From positions 1,612,001 through 1,676,000 of the forward strand of contig NZ_WXUB01000001.1 of NCBI RefSeq assembly GCF_011799805.1: a DNA stretch of 64,000 bases, written 5' to 3'. The DNA is from Maribellus sediminis. GTDB taxonomy: Bacteria > Bacteroidota > Bacteroidia > Bacteroidales > Prolixibacteraceae. This document shows, piece after piece, positions 7,221 through 16,156 of the stretch; position 1 is the first letter of the stretch; each line of letters begins with the position of its first letter. Under the pieces are notes generated by a model. The model did not search any database and was not told the DNA's origin. It worked only from the letters and a program-made list of their open reading frames with translations. A program made the translations under genes and the position numbers.

Positions 7221-9341
7221 ATGAAAAAACTGCTGTTTTTAATTATTGTTGCTGCACTGGCGTTTACCTCGTGCCAGTCGCAAAAAAATGAAAGTAAAAT
7301 TGATATGAATAATCCGTTTTTTAAGGAGTGGAATACGCCTTTTGGTGTGCCACCTTTCGATGAAATAAAGAATGAAGATTTCCGCCCTGCTTTTGCAGAG
7401 GGAATGCGTTTGCACAAGGAAGAAATTGATGCAATTGTAAATAACCCGGAAGAGCCAACTTTTGAAAACACAATGGTTGCCCTGGATAAATCCGGATCGT
7501 TTTTAAATCGTGTAAATAATGTGTTTAGCAACTTAAGTGGTGCACATACCAACGATAGTATTCAGACCATTGAAAAAGATATCGAACCGCTATTATCGGC
7601 ACACTACGACGATATTAACCTGAATGAAGGTTTATTCAAAAAAGTGAAAGCGGTTTACGAGCAGCGTGAAAACCTTGATCTGACTACTGAGGAAGCACGT
7701 TTTCTGGAGAAAAAATACAAGTCGTTTGTACGAGGTGGTGCGGAACTTCCAGCAGATAAAAAAGCTCGTATGCGCGAGATCAACGGTGAATTGGCAACGC
7801 TGTCGGTACAATTTGGCGAAAACGTTTTGAAAGATAACAATGCTTTCAAACTGGTTATTGAAGATGAAGCTGATTTAGAAGGTTTGCCGGCATCTTCTGT
7901 TTCGGCTGCTGCTGCCACTGCAAAAGAAGAAGGACAAGAAGGCAAATGGATTTTTACCATTAGCCGCCCGAGTTTGTATCCTTTCCTTACTTATTCGCCA
8001 AACCGGGCCTTGCGTGAGAAGTTGTACAAAGGTTACATCCTGAAAGGCGATAATGGCAATGAATACGACAACAATAAAATTGTAGCCCGAATTGTTGAAT
8101 TGCGCAGCGAGCGTGCAAAACTGTTTGGTTACAACAACCATGCAGAATATATTCTGGTAGAGAATATGGCTCAGAATCCTGAAAATGTGTACGATATTTT
8201 AACTCAGGTTTGGGAAAAGGCTTTGCCGGTAGCTAAACAAGAGGTGGTTGATATGCAGGCTATTGCCGACAAAGAAGGCGCCAATATTAAAATTGAAGGC
8301 TGGGATTGGTGGTATTATGCCGAGAAAGTTCGCCAGGATAAATATGCATTGAGCGAAGAAGATGTAAAACCCTATTTCCAGGTTGACAACGTACAGAAAG
8401 GAATTTTTACCCTGGCTAACAAGCTTTGGGGAATCACATTCACAGAAAGAACCGATTTGCCAAAATACCACAAAGACGGAAAAGTGTTTGAAGTGAAAGA
8501 AGCCGATGGTAAACCAATTGGTATTTTTTACACCGATTATTTTGCACGCCCAAGCAAACGTGGTGGTGCATGGATGAGCTCTTTCCGCAAACAGGAAATG
8601 AAGGACGGCGAAAATGTACTTCCGGTAATCACCAACGTGTGTAACTTCCCGGCTCCGACAGAAGACATGCCTTCGTTGCTGAGTTTGGATCAGGTAACAA
8701 CCATGTTCCATGAGTTTGGTCATGGCTTGCACGGCCTGCTTTCTGATTGCGAAACCAGAACCTTGTCGGGAACTTCGGTTTCACGCGACTTTGTTGAGCT
8801 TCCATCGCAAATTATGGAAAACTGGGCTTTTGAACCTGAAATGCTTGCATTGTATGCAAAGCATTATAAAACAGGTGAAGTAATTCCTGATGAACTGGTT
8901 AAGAAAATCAACAATGCAGCGCATTTTAACCAGGGTTTTACTACTATTGAATTCCTGGCAGCTGGTTTGCTGGACATGGATTTCCACACCTTAAATGAAG
9001 TGGATCCGAATATGGATGTTGCGGCTTTTGAAAAAGCGTCGATGGATAAATACGGATTGATTCCGCAAATTGCGCCACGTTACCGCAGTACCTACTTCTC
9101 ACATATCTTCTCGGGAGGTTATTCATCAGGTTACTACGCTTATTTGTGGGCCGAAGTATTGGATAAGGACGCATTTCAGGCGTTTAAAGAAAACGGTTTG
9201 TTTGACCAGGCAACTGCTGCTTCGTTCCGCGAGAATGTGTTGTCGAAAGGTGGATCAGACGATCCGATGAACCTGTACCTGCAGTTCCGTGGAAAAGAAC
9301 CGGGAATTGAGCCACTGTTGAAAGGCAGAGGATTGATGTAA
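7221..9341 (+). CDS. dcp: M3-family peptidyl-dipeptidase (Dcp-like), lipoprotein
   Basis: A 706-residue zinc metallopeptidase of family M3. The start at 7221 is chosen over the ATG at 7176 because it gives a clean lipoprotein signal (LAFTSC lipobox, Cys about 20). The zinc site is complete: HEFGH with H497, E498 and H501, and the third ligand E526 in DFVELPSQ. The Dcp-type C-terminal segment with PRYRSTYFSHIFSGGYSSGYY follows; it forms the substrate-tyrosine loop. Dcp removes dipeptides from peptide C-termini. As a lipoprotein it would act in the periplasm or at the membrane. It is monocistronic and ends at a perfect 14-bp terminator shared with mscS. Confidence 0.93.
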   Translation: MKKLLFLIIVAALAFTSCQSQKNESKIDMNNPFFKEWNTPFGVPPFDEIKNEDFRPAFAEGMRLHKEEIDAIVNNPEEPTFENTMVALDKSGSFLNRVNNVFSNLSGAHTNDSIQTIEKDIEPLLSAHYDDINLNEGLFKKVKAVYEQRENLDLTTEEARFLEKKYKSFVRGGAELPADKKARMREINGELATLSVQFGENVLKDNNAFKLVIEDEADLEGLPASSVSAAAATAKEEGQEGKWIFTISRPSLYPFLTYSPNRALREKLYKGYILKGDNGNEYDNNKIVARIVELRSERAKLFGYNNHAEYILVENMAQNPENVYDILTQVWEKALPVAKQEVVDMQAIADKEGANIKIEGWDWWYYAEKVRQDKYALSEEDVKPYFQVDNVQKGIFTLANKLWGITFTERTDLPKYHKDGKVFEVKEADGKPIGIFYTDYFARPSKRGGAWMSSFRKQEMKDGENVLPVITNVCNFPAPTEDMPSLLSLDQVTTMFHEFGHGLHGLLSDCETRTLSGTSVSRDFVELPSQIMENWAFEPEMLALYAKHYKTGEVIPDELVKKINNAAHFNQGFTTIEFLAAGLLDMDFHTLNEVDPNMDVAAFEKASMDKYGLIPQIAPRYRSTYFSHIFSGGYSSGYYAYLWAEVLDKDAFQAFKENGLFDQATAASFRENVLSKGGSDDPMNLYLQFRGKEPGIEPLLKGRGLM

Positions 9342-9385
9342 TTGATAAGAGTATTCAGTGGTGAGTACTGAGTATTGAGTATATG

Positions 9386-9423
9386 AAAAAAGCGTCGTAT
9401 CAGATTTGGTACGACGCTTTTTT
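9386..9423. terminator. Bidirectional terminator
   Basis: AAAAAAGCGTCGTA (9386-9399) and TACGACGCTTTTTT (9410-9423) are perfect 14-base complements around a 10-base loop. The A- and T-tracts make it work on both strands, ending dcp from the left and mscS from the right. Confidence 0.92.
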
Positions 9424-9479
9424 GGTATAGAAAACTTTGTGGATCTTTGTGAATTCTTCTTGGTATTTTGTGTAATAAA

Positions 9480-10316
9480 TTACGCCTTTTCTTCTTTCTG
9501 AATAATTGGAAATGGTTTGGTAACCTCGCCGGTGTATACCGTTACGTGTGGGAATGGAATCTCGATTCCTTCTGCATCGAAGGTGGATTTAATATCCAGG
9601 AAGATGGAATTTTTTACTGCCAGGTAATTGGTTTTTTCGAACCAAACTCCCAATAAAATATCGATACTACTTGAACCAAACTCTTTAAATACGATCAAAG
9701 GTTCGGGTTCGTCGAGGCAAAGTGGATTTTGTTTCGTCACTCTCTCAAGCAATTCTTTTACTTTTTTCAGATCTTCTTTGTAGGCAACGCTCACATTAAA
9801 ATCGAGACGGCGGATCGGAAACTTCGTAACATTCGTCAACTCGGTGCTAATAATGGTTTGATTTGGAATGCGCAACAATAAATTATCGAAGGTTTTAATT
9901 TTGATGGAGAGCAGGTCGATGCTGTATACAACGCCCGATTTATCGCCAACTCTAATTACATCGCCAATCTCAAACGATTTTTCAGAAACCAGGAAAAAGC
10001 CGCTTACAATGTTCCCGATACTTGTTTGAGAAGCTACACCCACTACTAAGCCGATTACCCCGGCAGTTCCAAAAAGTGGCGCAACCGGAATTTTCAGTTC
10101 GGCAATGATAACCGCTGCCAGAGCCAAATACCCGGTATAGTTTATGGCCCTGCTTATGATCATTTGCCGTTGCTTCGACAATGTTTTAGGTAGTAGCCTC
10201 TTTACTAAGTAAGATACGCCGTGAATCAGGATTAGTCCGACTACAATAATGATCACCGCTATTATCAAACGTTCCAGGTTTTCGGCATTAAAATATTTCG
10301 ACCAGTCAAATTCCAT
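9480..10316 (-). CDS. mscS: Small-conductance mechanosensitive channel, MscS family
   Basis: A 278-residue inner-membrane protein, the size of E. coli MscS. Three transmembrane helices occupy about residues 15-100. The third is followed by the pore-lining helix and the beta domain with GVVYSIDLLSIKIKTFDN and LLRIPNQTIIS, signature segments of the family. It opens under membrane tension and releases solutes at hypo-osmotic shock. Its ATG overlaps the TAA of the upstream gene by one base (TAATG), so the two are translationally coupled. Confidence 0.92.
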   Translation of the reverse strand: MEFDWSKYFNAENLERLIIAVIIIVVGLILIHGVSYLVKRLLPKTLSKQRQMIISRAINYTGYLALAAVIIAELKIPVAPLFGTAGVIGLVVGVASQTSIGNIVSGFFLVSEKSFEIGDVIRVGDKSGVVYSIDLLSIKIKTFDNLLLRIPNQTIISTELTNVTKFPIRRLDFNVSVAYKEDLKKVKELLERVTKQNPLCLDEPEPLIVFKEFGSSSIDILLGVWFEKTNYLAVKNSIFLDIKSTFDAEGIEIPFPHVTVYTGEVTKPFPIIQKEEKA

Positions 10317-11089
10317 TATTCAGTACGATTATAAATGTTTCTAATAAAATGAAAATTCGCTTTTAACAGGCTTTTGGTATCATCGTTTCGGGCTTTGGCC
10401 AGTACATTGGGATTATCGCCATGATATTGTTTCGAAGTTCCGTAACTGACCGAACTAATGTTGTCCTGTCCTCTGTATTCCAGTTTAACAACACTGGTTA
10501 CAAGTTTAAGATCGTTTCTGAACAGCGACATGTTATCCGCTTTTATGATCAGGCGTTGTACTTCAAGTTGCTGGTCCCAGTTATTGAAAATGGTAACCGG
10601 ACAAACAGCTTCCAGTTCGTTGAAATCTTTACTGTCGAAATTCAGATGATATTCGTTGCCCAGTGAAAAAGCAGCCACGCCATTGTCCGGCTCACCAAAC
10701 CAGGTGTCGGAAAGCCTGCGCGAAGGAATTTCCTTTAAGAGGTTATCTTCCTGAATTTTTGAAAAGTAAAGCTGTAAAACCAGAGGAATACGCACAAAAA
10801 AGGTCATGCGCTGATGCGGAGCAATCACCATTTTATTGCCTTTGAATACCAGTGGTTTATATTGAAGGGCAGGAGCTATGATCAGGCTGTTCGACTTTCC
10901 GGAATGGTAGTATTCTCCCTCACGGATGTCATCCTTATTCACTTCTTCAGGATTGGAAACATCGTCGAACACCTTAATAAACCAACCCTCTTTCTCCCGT
11001 CTTACACCCAAAACAAAGGTATTACAGGGAATCAGTTCCGCTTCACCGGGTTGAATTGACCACTTTCGAAACAATGAATTTTTTTCCAT
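10316..11089 (-). CDS. Uncharacterised protein coupled to mscS (possibly DUF432-like)
   Basis: A 257-residue protein without signal peptide or obvious membrane segment. It is mostly beta-strand-like, with polar and aromatic residues (WSIQPGEAELIPCNTFVLG near the start, MTFFVRIPLVLQL in the middle). I do not recognise it firmly; the length, the pairing with MscS and the general character recall DUF432 proteins, but that is from memory and untested. One-base overlap with mscS implies joint expression and perhaps a regulatory or stress role linked to the channel. Function unknown. Confidence 0.7.
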   Translation of the reverse strand: MEKNSLFRKWSIQPGEAELIPCNTFVLGVRREKEGWFIKVFDDVSNPEEVNKDDIREGEYYHSGKSNSLIIAPALQYKPLVFKGNKMVIAPHQRMTFFVRIPLVLQLYFSKIQEDNLLKEIPSRRLSDTWFGEPDNGVAAFSLGNEYHLNFDSKDFNELEAVCPVTIFNNWDQQLEVQRLIIKADNMSLFRNDLKLVTSVVKLEYRGQDNISSVSYGTSKQYHGDNPNVLAKARNDDTKSLLKANFHFIRNIYNRTE

Positions 11090-11143
11090 TTACATAATTT
11101 AAAAACTAAATGTACAAAAATTTGCAGATGAAGTAAATGCAGA

Positions 11144-11172
11144 CAAAAAAAATCCGGGACTCAGCCCGGATT
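11144..11172 (-). terminator. Terminator of the sigma/anti-sigma/DUF4252 operon
   Basis: On the minus strand AATCCGGG (11172-11165) pairs with CCCGGATT (11158-11151), followed by a run of T (complement of the A-tract ending at 11152). It lies 39 bases after the stop of the DUF4252 gene. Confidence 0.85.
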
Positions 11173-11210
11173 CGTTAAGTTGAATTGATATATCCTGATC
11201 GGTGACCGGC

Positions 11211-11711
11211 TTATTCCAGGTCACCTACTTCAATGTCGAGAGCTTTGGTGATTTTTCCGATCTGTTGCGGATCAATCATCCCCCGAATGCTGATCAGGGC
11301 GTTATCGTCGCCACCAACCACCAGCAGTAAGTCGGATAGTTTTCCGTTGCCTGCATCTTTTGCCAGGAAACGAACCACTTCATCGTCCTCAGTTACTTCC
11401 ATCAGTACTTCAAAATCGTTGTTTTTGAAAAAGCCGTCAGCTTCCAGCTCCTTGTAAAAATCAATCGATTTGTTCAGTTCATCGTTGTCTACGGTAAGCA
11501 CGCGAATGCCGTTCAAACTCGAAAGCATCTCCTGTGTTGCTTTATCTCCGGTTTCAATTCCGGCGGCAAAACCAAGCAGTTTGCCCGAAATATTCACGGT
11601 TGTAAATCCCTTTTGGTTGGCGTATTTTTCAAACAGTTTGTCAACCGGGTCTTTCTGTGCGAACACTGCCATGGGCAGCAAAATCGCTAAAATGATTATT
11701 AGTTTCTTCAT
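11211..11711 (-). CDS. DUF4252-family secreted protein
   Basis: A 166-residue protein with a Sec signal peptide (MKKLIIILAILLPMAVFAQ, cleaved after AQ). The mature part, with KLFEKYANQKGFTTVNISG near the start and LLLVVGGDDNALISIRG near the end, matches the DUF4252 family common in Bacteroidota, whose function is unknown. Members regularly sit, as here, downstream of an ECF sigma factor and a small anti-sigma protein, so it is probably a target or sensor part of that envelope circuit. Acidic, periplasmic or surface-exposed. Confidence 0.85.
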   Translation of the reverse strand: MKKLIIILAILLPMAVFAQKDPVDKLFEKYANQKGFTTVNISGKLLGFAAGIETGDKATQEMLSSLNGIRVLTVDNDELNKSIDFYKELEADGFFKNNDFEVLMEVTEDDEVVRFLAKDAGNGKLSDLLLVVGGDDNALISIRGMIDPQQIGKITKALDIEVGDLE

Positions 11712-11825
11712 GACGTTTTATTTTTTAATTTTTGTTACACTTGTTTTGTCTCCGAATTGCAGGTTGCCTGTTTCTTGTTGCATGCTCACCAAAACTTTGG
11801 CCTGCTTTTCAGTTGGTATTTTATT

Positions 11826-12368
11826 TTAATTGGTTTGTTGTTGGTCTTCAAGTCGTTCGATTCCTTCGTAGAATTCGGTAACCGGAGCAGTTCCTTTTTG
11901 GATGGGGTCTTTGGCTACCCTCAGCTTGTCGAAATTGCTTAATTCTGCAAGTCCTTTGTTGTATCTGCCGGAAACGAATTCCAGGGTTTCTTTGGCATAG
12001 GCATAAGCCTGTTCCGGATCTTCAAAGGTGTCGTTATACGATCTTTGCTGTTCCTGGTAAAAGAGGAAGCCCCCAAGTACAATGATAACCGAAGCCGCGA
12101 TGCCCGTTACAATCTTCCACATCGAACGGTAATGCGTTTTTTCGCGGTGTTCGTTTTCAAGAATGTAATCCATCACATCTTCCTCAATGGTCGGATCATC
12201 GGCGATACCGGCCAGTTCGGAAATTCCTCCAAAAAACTCTGCATATTGTGCTACCTCTTCAGCTATTTCTCCCGATTGGAAGTAGGCTTCCAGTTGTCGC
12301 TCCTCTGCCTCGGAACTTTCTCCGTTAAAATAGCGTTGCAGTAATTGTTTTACTTCTTCGGTCTTCAT
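11826..12368 (-). CDS. Small membrane anti-sigma-factor-like protein
   Basis: A 180-residue protein: an acidic cytoplasmic N-terminal half (residues 1-85, with LLQRYFNGESSEAEERQLEAY near the start, like the zinc-free anti-sigma N-termini of Bacteroidota), one transmembrane helix (about 88-108, IVTGIAASVIIVLGGFLF), and a short extracytoplasmic tail. Its start lies 43 bases inside the sigma-factor gene, in another frame, a tight coupling typical of sigma/anti-sigma pairs. It probably holds the sigma factor inactive at the membrane. The family assignment comes from layout more than from sequence signatures. Confidence 0.7.
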   Translation of the reverse strand: MKTEEVKQLLQRYFNGESSEAEERQLEAYFQSGEIAEEVAQYAEFFGGISELAGIADDPTIEEDVMDYILENEHREKTHYRSMWKIVTGIAASVIIVLGGFLFYQEQQRSYNDTFEDPEQAYAYAKETLEFVSGRYNKGLAELSNFDKLRVAKDPIQKGTAPVTEFYEGIERLEDQQQTN

Positions 12369-12867
12369 TTTCTCTCAATTTTAAAAATTCATCACGCACT
12401 TTTTTTCGTGCTCTCGACAGGTTTACCCTGATCGCATTGATCTGTAAATTAGTTACCTCGGCAATTTCGTCGTACGAAAGTTGTTCGATATCGCGCAGCT
12501 GCATAATTGTTCGTTGCAGATCGGGCAATTTCAAAATCAGGTTTCGTATCTGACCTGCCGTTTCACTTAATTCAACTTTTGAATGAACGTCCACCGTCTG
12601 AGCTTTTAGCTTCCGGTCGGTTTCTTCGTCAATGGCAACCACTTTGTTGGCTCGCAGTACATCGAGGCAGCGGTTGCGTGTCATGCGCATGGTAAACGCC
12701 TCTATGTTTTCTATTTCGCCCAGTGTATCGCGCTTTTGCCAGAGTTTCAGGAATACATCCTGAACTACGTCGCGCGCCTGCTCCTCGTCTTTCAGAAAGT
12801 GAGTGGCAAAACGCAGCAGCTTTCGGCTAAGCGGTAGTACACTTGTTTTAAAGTCTCGGGCAACCAT
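12325..12867 (-). CDS. ECF-type RNA polymerase sigma factor
   Basis: A 180-residue sigma-70-family protein with only regions 2 and 4. Region 2 includes ARDVVQDVFLKLWQKR (about 32-47) and the DNA-melting segment EAFTMRMTRNRCLDVLR. Region 4 is a helix-turn-helix with LSYDEIAEVTNLQINAIRV (about 132-150). It is the first gene of the operon with the anti-sigma-like and DUF4252 genes. Such factors direct a small regulon in response to envelope signals; the signal is not visible. Distinct from the PUL sigma factor at 30.4 kb. Confidence 0.92.
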   Translation of the reverse strand: MVARDFKTSVLPLSRKLLRFATHFLKDEEQARDVVQDVFLKLWQKRDTLGEIENIEAFTMRMTRNRCLDVLRANKVVAIDEETDRKLKAQTVDVHSKVELSETAGQIRNLILKLPDLQRTIMQLRDIEQLSYDEIAEVTNLQINAIRVNLSRARKKVRDEFLKLRENEDRRSKTITATLF

Positions 12868-12990
12868 GCTTTGTTTTTTGCTTCATTTCAAAGGTAAGAC
12901 GCAGGCCTGTGAAAAGCATTACATGGCGGATGAAAATTTTTTGTTTTTAGTTTGAAATGGCTGTTTGTACGGGCAATCTGAATGAAATAT

Positions 12991-13932
12991 TTACTCCATC
13001 TCGCCAACAATTATCGGAAGTTGCTGAGGAAGAATCTCAATTTGAAACTGACTTTTGCCAAGTGATTCTCCATCCACTTCGCCGGCCAGTGGCTTTTGCG
13101 ACCAGATGGTAACTTTTTTAGCCTGGTAACACGACACACGCCGATCTTTTACATAGTTTCCATTGTACAGCCCGATCAGGTTGCGAAGAATGCCTGCCAA
13201 TCCAATTTTTTTAATGATGGTAACTTCGAACAGTCCGTTGTTAGGGATAGCTCCGGGTGCCTGCATCATTCCGGCGCCATTGTATTTCCCTATTCCGAGG
13301 CTGGCAGAGAAAATATAATCTTCAAGCTCATTGTTATCGATCGATATTCGCGCCTTCTCTGTTTGGTATTCAAGGTAAGCCCTGAAGACACTCACCAGGT
13401 AAATCCACAGGCCGGTGTGCCCTTTGTCTTTTAGATGATTGGCTTTTTGTGCAGCAAGTGCGTCAAAACCAAAGCCTGCCATATTCAAAAAATAACGGGT
13501 GGATTCTGCTCCATTTTGCGTGTATGTAATTTTCCCGATATCCTGACGAAAAACTTTTCGTTCAACGATTTTTTTGACTGCTCCGTTATAGTTATTTGGA
13601 ATTCCAAATGTTCGTATCCAGTCGTTCCCGGTACCAACCGGAATGACGCCTGTTACTACCTCGTTTTTATGGCTTGCATTGCTCCGGAAGATCCCGTTCA
13701 ATACTTCGTTGAGTGTGCCGTCGCCTCCGGCAATAATAATTTGTGTGTCACCTTGTTCAACCGCATCTTGTGCCAGTTGAATGGCATGTTTGGGATATTC
13801 GGAAATAAGTAACTCGTATGTGAATCCCTCTTTTTTCAGGCTTTTTTCGATTTCTTCTTGATCTCTGCGGCCTTTACTGCCGCCGGCATGGGGATTTAGA
13901 ATGACGATCCATTTTTCGCTGGTCTTACTCAT
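12991..13932 (-). CDS. Diacylglycerol/lipid kinase family protein
   Basis: A 313-residue protein when started at 13932; the longer frame to 13989 adds an unlikely Ser/Thr-rich leader. The catalytic domain shows WIVILNPHAGG near the N-terminus and the ATP-site motif GGDGTLNEVLNG followed by GVIPVGTGNDW, the signature of the DAGK_cat family (also in YegS and sphingosine kinases). The C-terminal beta-sandwich ends with AGEVDGESL, also typical. It phosphorylates a lipid hydroxyl, probably diacylglycerol, at the cytoplasmic membrane face. Single gene, no operon partner. Confidence 0.9.
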   Translation of the reverse strand: MSKTSEKWIVILNPHAGGSKGRRDQEEIEKSLKKEGFTYELLISEYPKHAIQLAQDAVEQGDTQIIIAGGDGTLNEVLNGIFRSNASHKNEVVTGVIPVGTGNDWIRTFGIPNNYNGAVKKIVERKVFRQDIGKITYTQNGAESTRYFLNMAGFGFDALAAQKANHLKDKGHTGLWIYLVSVFRAYLEYQTEKARISIDNNELEDYIFSASLGIGKYNGAGMMQAPGAIPNNGLFEVTIIKKIGLAGILRNLIGLYNGNYVKDRRVSCYQAKKVTIWSQKPLAGEVDGESLGKSQFQIEILPQQLPIIVGEME

Positions 13933-14052
13933 ACAACTTAATGAAGTTGAGAAAGATAGTGTTTTTGTGTGATCTATTGAACCTGGCACTGAAAATTTTC
14001 CGGACTAGATTCAGCTTGCATTCACGTTTAGCTGGAAACGATCGATTTCGGT

Positions 14053-14084
14053 AAAAAAAAAGCAGCCCGGTTTCCCGGACTGCT
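14053..14084 (-). terminator. Terminator downstream of the repeat-bearing secreted protein
   Basis: On the minus strand AGCAG-CCGG stem arms (14084-14075 against 14070-14061, one mismatch) with a four-base loop are followed by eight T (complement of 14053-14060). It lies 38 bases after the gene ending at 14122. Confidence 0.85.
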
Positions 14085-14121
14085 TCAGCACATGGTGATT
14101 ATTAAAAAAGATTATCAGAAT

Positions 14122-15666
14122 TTAAAAAGCTCTTATTGCACGCACACCATGTGTATTCGATTTGCTTTGAGATGTTTCAGATCCTGAAGTGAAATCAAGC
14201 GCTTTTGCTGCGCTAAAAGTTACTTCGGTAGAACTCCAGTAGCTATCAGCAGCAAAGGCGCTTCCGCTATTTGCTGTCGCTGTTGTATTAATCTGGTCTT
14301 TACTTGCATACATCAGCGAAAGTTCATGTGCCGATGGCAAGTACCAGTTGCCGTAAGTCGATGAGCCTTCTGTAATCTGTAGTTCGTTGCTTACGCGTGC
14401 AGCATAGGTAGCACCGTCATCGCCGATTGCAGCAGTAGCAGCGATGATAATAAATGTATTTCCGGCACCGGCAAAAGCTCCGTCGCCCATTGCACGTGTA
14501 TTCCCATTGGTGCCTCCATCCCAGCGTACGGCTGCACTTTGGTCTTCTTTAGCACAAACCAAACCGTGTTGGCCGCTATCGTCAACCCAAAACACAATGC
14601 CGCCAAAAGCAAAATCGCCTATGACGTAAGAAGTACTTGCTACCTGGTCGTCAACATATTTTTTTGTTGCTGGTTCGTAGTCGTTATCAGGAGTGAATGC
14701 CGATGAATTATTCAAAGACAAAACATCAGCCTTTTTAGCGTAAGATGAAAGGTCCTGATCTCCGGTGTTTATTCCCGAAAGGTTGCCTAGCTTGCTTATG
14801 TGGGCGGCTGTAATATTTGCGGCCTCGCTGGCAGTGAATACCGGGTCGCTTTCAGTCGGTGATGATCCGGAAATTCCGCTTAAAGTAGTACGCACTGCGG
14901 CAACACTGTCTTGCAGGGCAGCAATTGTAGCCAGCTGACTCAGATCCTGATCGCCGGTATTTACTCCCGACAGATTACTCAGGTTGGTGATGTCGGTTGT
15001 TGTAATATTTACCGCTTCACTTGCAGCAAACACCGGATCGGTTTCGTCTCCTGAAGTTACTGAAAGTGAATTCAGCGTAGCGCGAATTGCAGCAGCAGTA
15101 TCAATAACTGCTGATTTGGTAGCTAAATTACTAAGGTCCTGATCACCTGTGTTAACACCTGAAAGATTACCCAGATTGGTGATGTCGGATGCAGTAATTT
15201 TTGCAGCTTCGCTTTCAGCATACAAAGGATCAGCTTCGCTTATGCCACCGGTTACAGTTTCAGCAGTTTTAGCATAAAGAGCATAAGGAACACTTAACAG
15301 CTGGCTTGTGCCCGTAATCGTGTAGTTGGTTCCACCGGTTGGATCGGTTTGAGTTTTAATAATATAGGTTCCTTTCGACCAATCGATATCAGAGAATACA
15401 CCATTCATAACGTTTGCATCTTCTGAACCAATTTGGATACTCACCAAACCATTTGAATTAGTTGTTGCTGTTTGAGTTTCAACATAAATAGAGGCACCGT
15501 AAATCGATCCTTCAAGGATGCTGATTTGCATGCCTACTTCCTGATTGGCAACTAATTGGCCAGCGTCATTACGTATAATGGCCTGGTAACTTAATTTCTC
15601 CGGACTCTGTGCCCAACTTGTAATTATTAGCAATAGGGCTGAGATTATTAGTACTGTTTTTTTCAT
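14122..15666 (-). CDS. Secreted repeat protein with Lcl/DUF1566-type C-terminal domain
   Basis: A 514-residue protein; the start at 15666 is preferred because it begins a Sec signal peptide (KKTVLIISALLLIITSWAQ). Residues 20-135 form an N-terminal domain (LSYQAIIRNDAGQLVANQE) common in Bacteroidota surface proteins. Residues about 144-318 hold three imperfect repeats of about 64 residues, each with a GVNTGDQDLS core. The C-terminal part (about 320-514) contains GGIVFWVDDSGQHGLV, WYLPSAHEL and YWSSTE, ending in VRAIRAF, as in the DUF1566/Lcl-C and FISUMP domains. It lies four bases after a T9SS-cargo gene. Function unknown; fibre-like surface adhesion is one guess. Confidence 0.8.
   Translation of the reverse strand: MKKTVLIISALLLIITSWAQSPEKLSYQAIIRNDAGQLVANQEVGMQISILEGSIYGASIYVETQTATTNSNGLVSIQIGSEDANVMNGVFSDIDWSKGTYIIKTQTDPTGGTNYTITGTSQLLSVPYALYAKTAETVTGGISEADPLYAESEAAKITASDITNLGNLSGVNTGDQDLSNLATKSAVIDTAAAIRATLNSLSVTSGDETDPVFAASEAVNITTTDITNLSNLSGVNTGDQDLSQLATIAALQDSVAAVRTTLSGISGSSPTESDPVFTASEAANITAAHISKLGNLSGINTGDQDLSSYAKKADVLSLNNSSAFTPDNDYEPATKKYVDDQVASTSYVIGDFAFGGIVFWVDDSGQHGLVCAKEDQSAAVRWDGGTNGNTRAMGDGAFAGAGNTFIIIAATAAIGDDGATYAARVSNELQITEGSSTYGNWYLPSAHELSLMYASKDQINTTATANSGSAFAADSYWSSTEVTFSAAKALDFTSGSETSQSKSNTHGVRAIRAF
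14713..15237 (-). repeat. Three in-frame repeats coding for GVNTGDQDLS-type units
   Basis: Within the secreted protein three units of about 64-66 codons follow each other, each running from a (E)xDPxxxASEA start through DITNLGNLSGVNTGDQDLS. The last one is cut short and changed to GINTGDQDLSS. The units differ at many positions, so they are old duplications, not a recent slippage array. Confidence 0.75.
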
Positions 15667-15670
15667 GAGT

Positions 15671-16156
15671 TTAATTTTTAATGATTTTGAAATTCTTGAG
15701 GGTTTGCTGATTATTTGAAATTTGCACAAAGTAGGTTGCAGCAACCAGGTGCTGCATGGAAATCTTTACTTCATGTTGATCCACCTGCTTTTCTTCCAGC
15801 AACTGTCCTTTCATGTCGAACACCCTGTAATACAGATTGGTGTAATCGACATTGTCGGTTTTTAAAGTCAAATAATCGGTAGTAGGATTTGGGTAGGCTA
15901 CAATTCCCAATTGAATCTCCGGGTATTCAACACCGGTAACAACCTGAATTTCGAATGGTTGTTGAACTCCCTGCGCCACCGAATACGTAGTATCCGATTG
16001 AAACGCATACAGGATTTGACCAACCGAGTAGCTTAGGGTACCTCCGGTTCCGGTAGCGGTGCCTCCTGCCACATTGGTTGATTCCTGCGCATATAAGCTG
16101 GTAAAGCTCATACAAAGCAGAAATAATGCGAATAGGCAAAATCTTTTCTTCTTCAT
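15671..16156 (-). CDS. Small secreted protein with T9SS type A sorting domain
   Basis: A 161-residue protein with a Sec signal peptide (ends SLYAQ). The short mature part (about 24-75) includes GTGGTLSYSVGQILYAFQS, a segment often found in Bacteroidota T9SS cargo. The C-terminal 80 residues are a type IX secretion sorting domain, seen in VAYPNPTTDYLTLK and the ending LKNFKIIKN. It is thus exported through the outer membrane and probably attached to the surface. It stands first in a two-gene unit with the repeat protein; the stop and the next start are four bases apart. Function unknown. Confidence 0.85.
   Translation of the reverse strand: MKKKRFCLFALFLLCMSFTSLYAQESTNVAGGTATGTGGTLSYSVGQILYAFQSDTTYSVAQGVQQPFEIQVVTGVEYPEIQLGIVAYPNPTTDYLTLKTDNVDYTNLYYRVFDMKGQLLEEKQVDQHEVKISMQHLVAATYFVQISNNQQTLKNFKIIKN

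Noticed and set aside
14713-15237. CRISPR-like or tandem-repeat DNA array
   Set aside because: The repetition is at protein level inside one open frame with units of about 190 bases and many differences; there are no short direct repeats with unique spacers.
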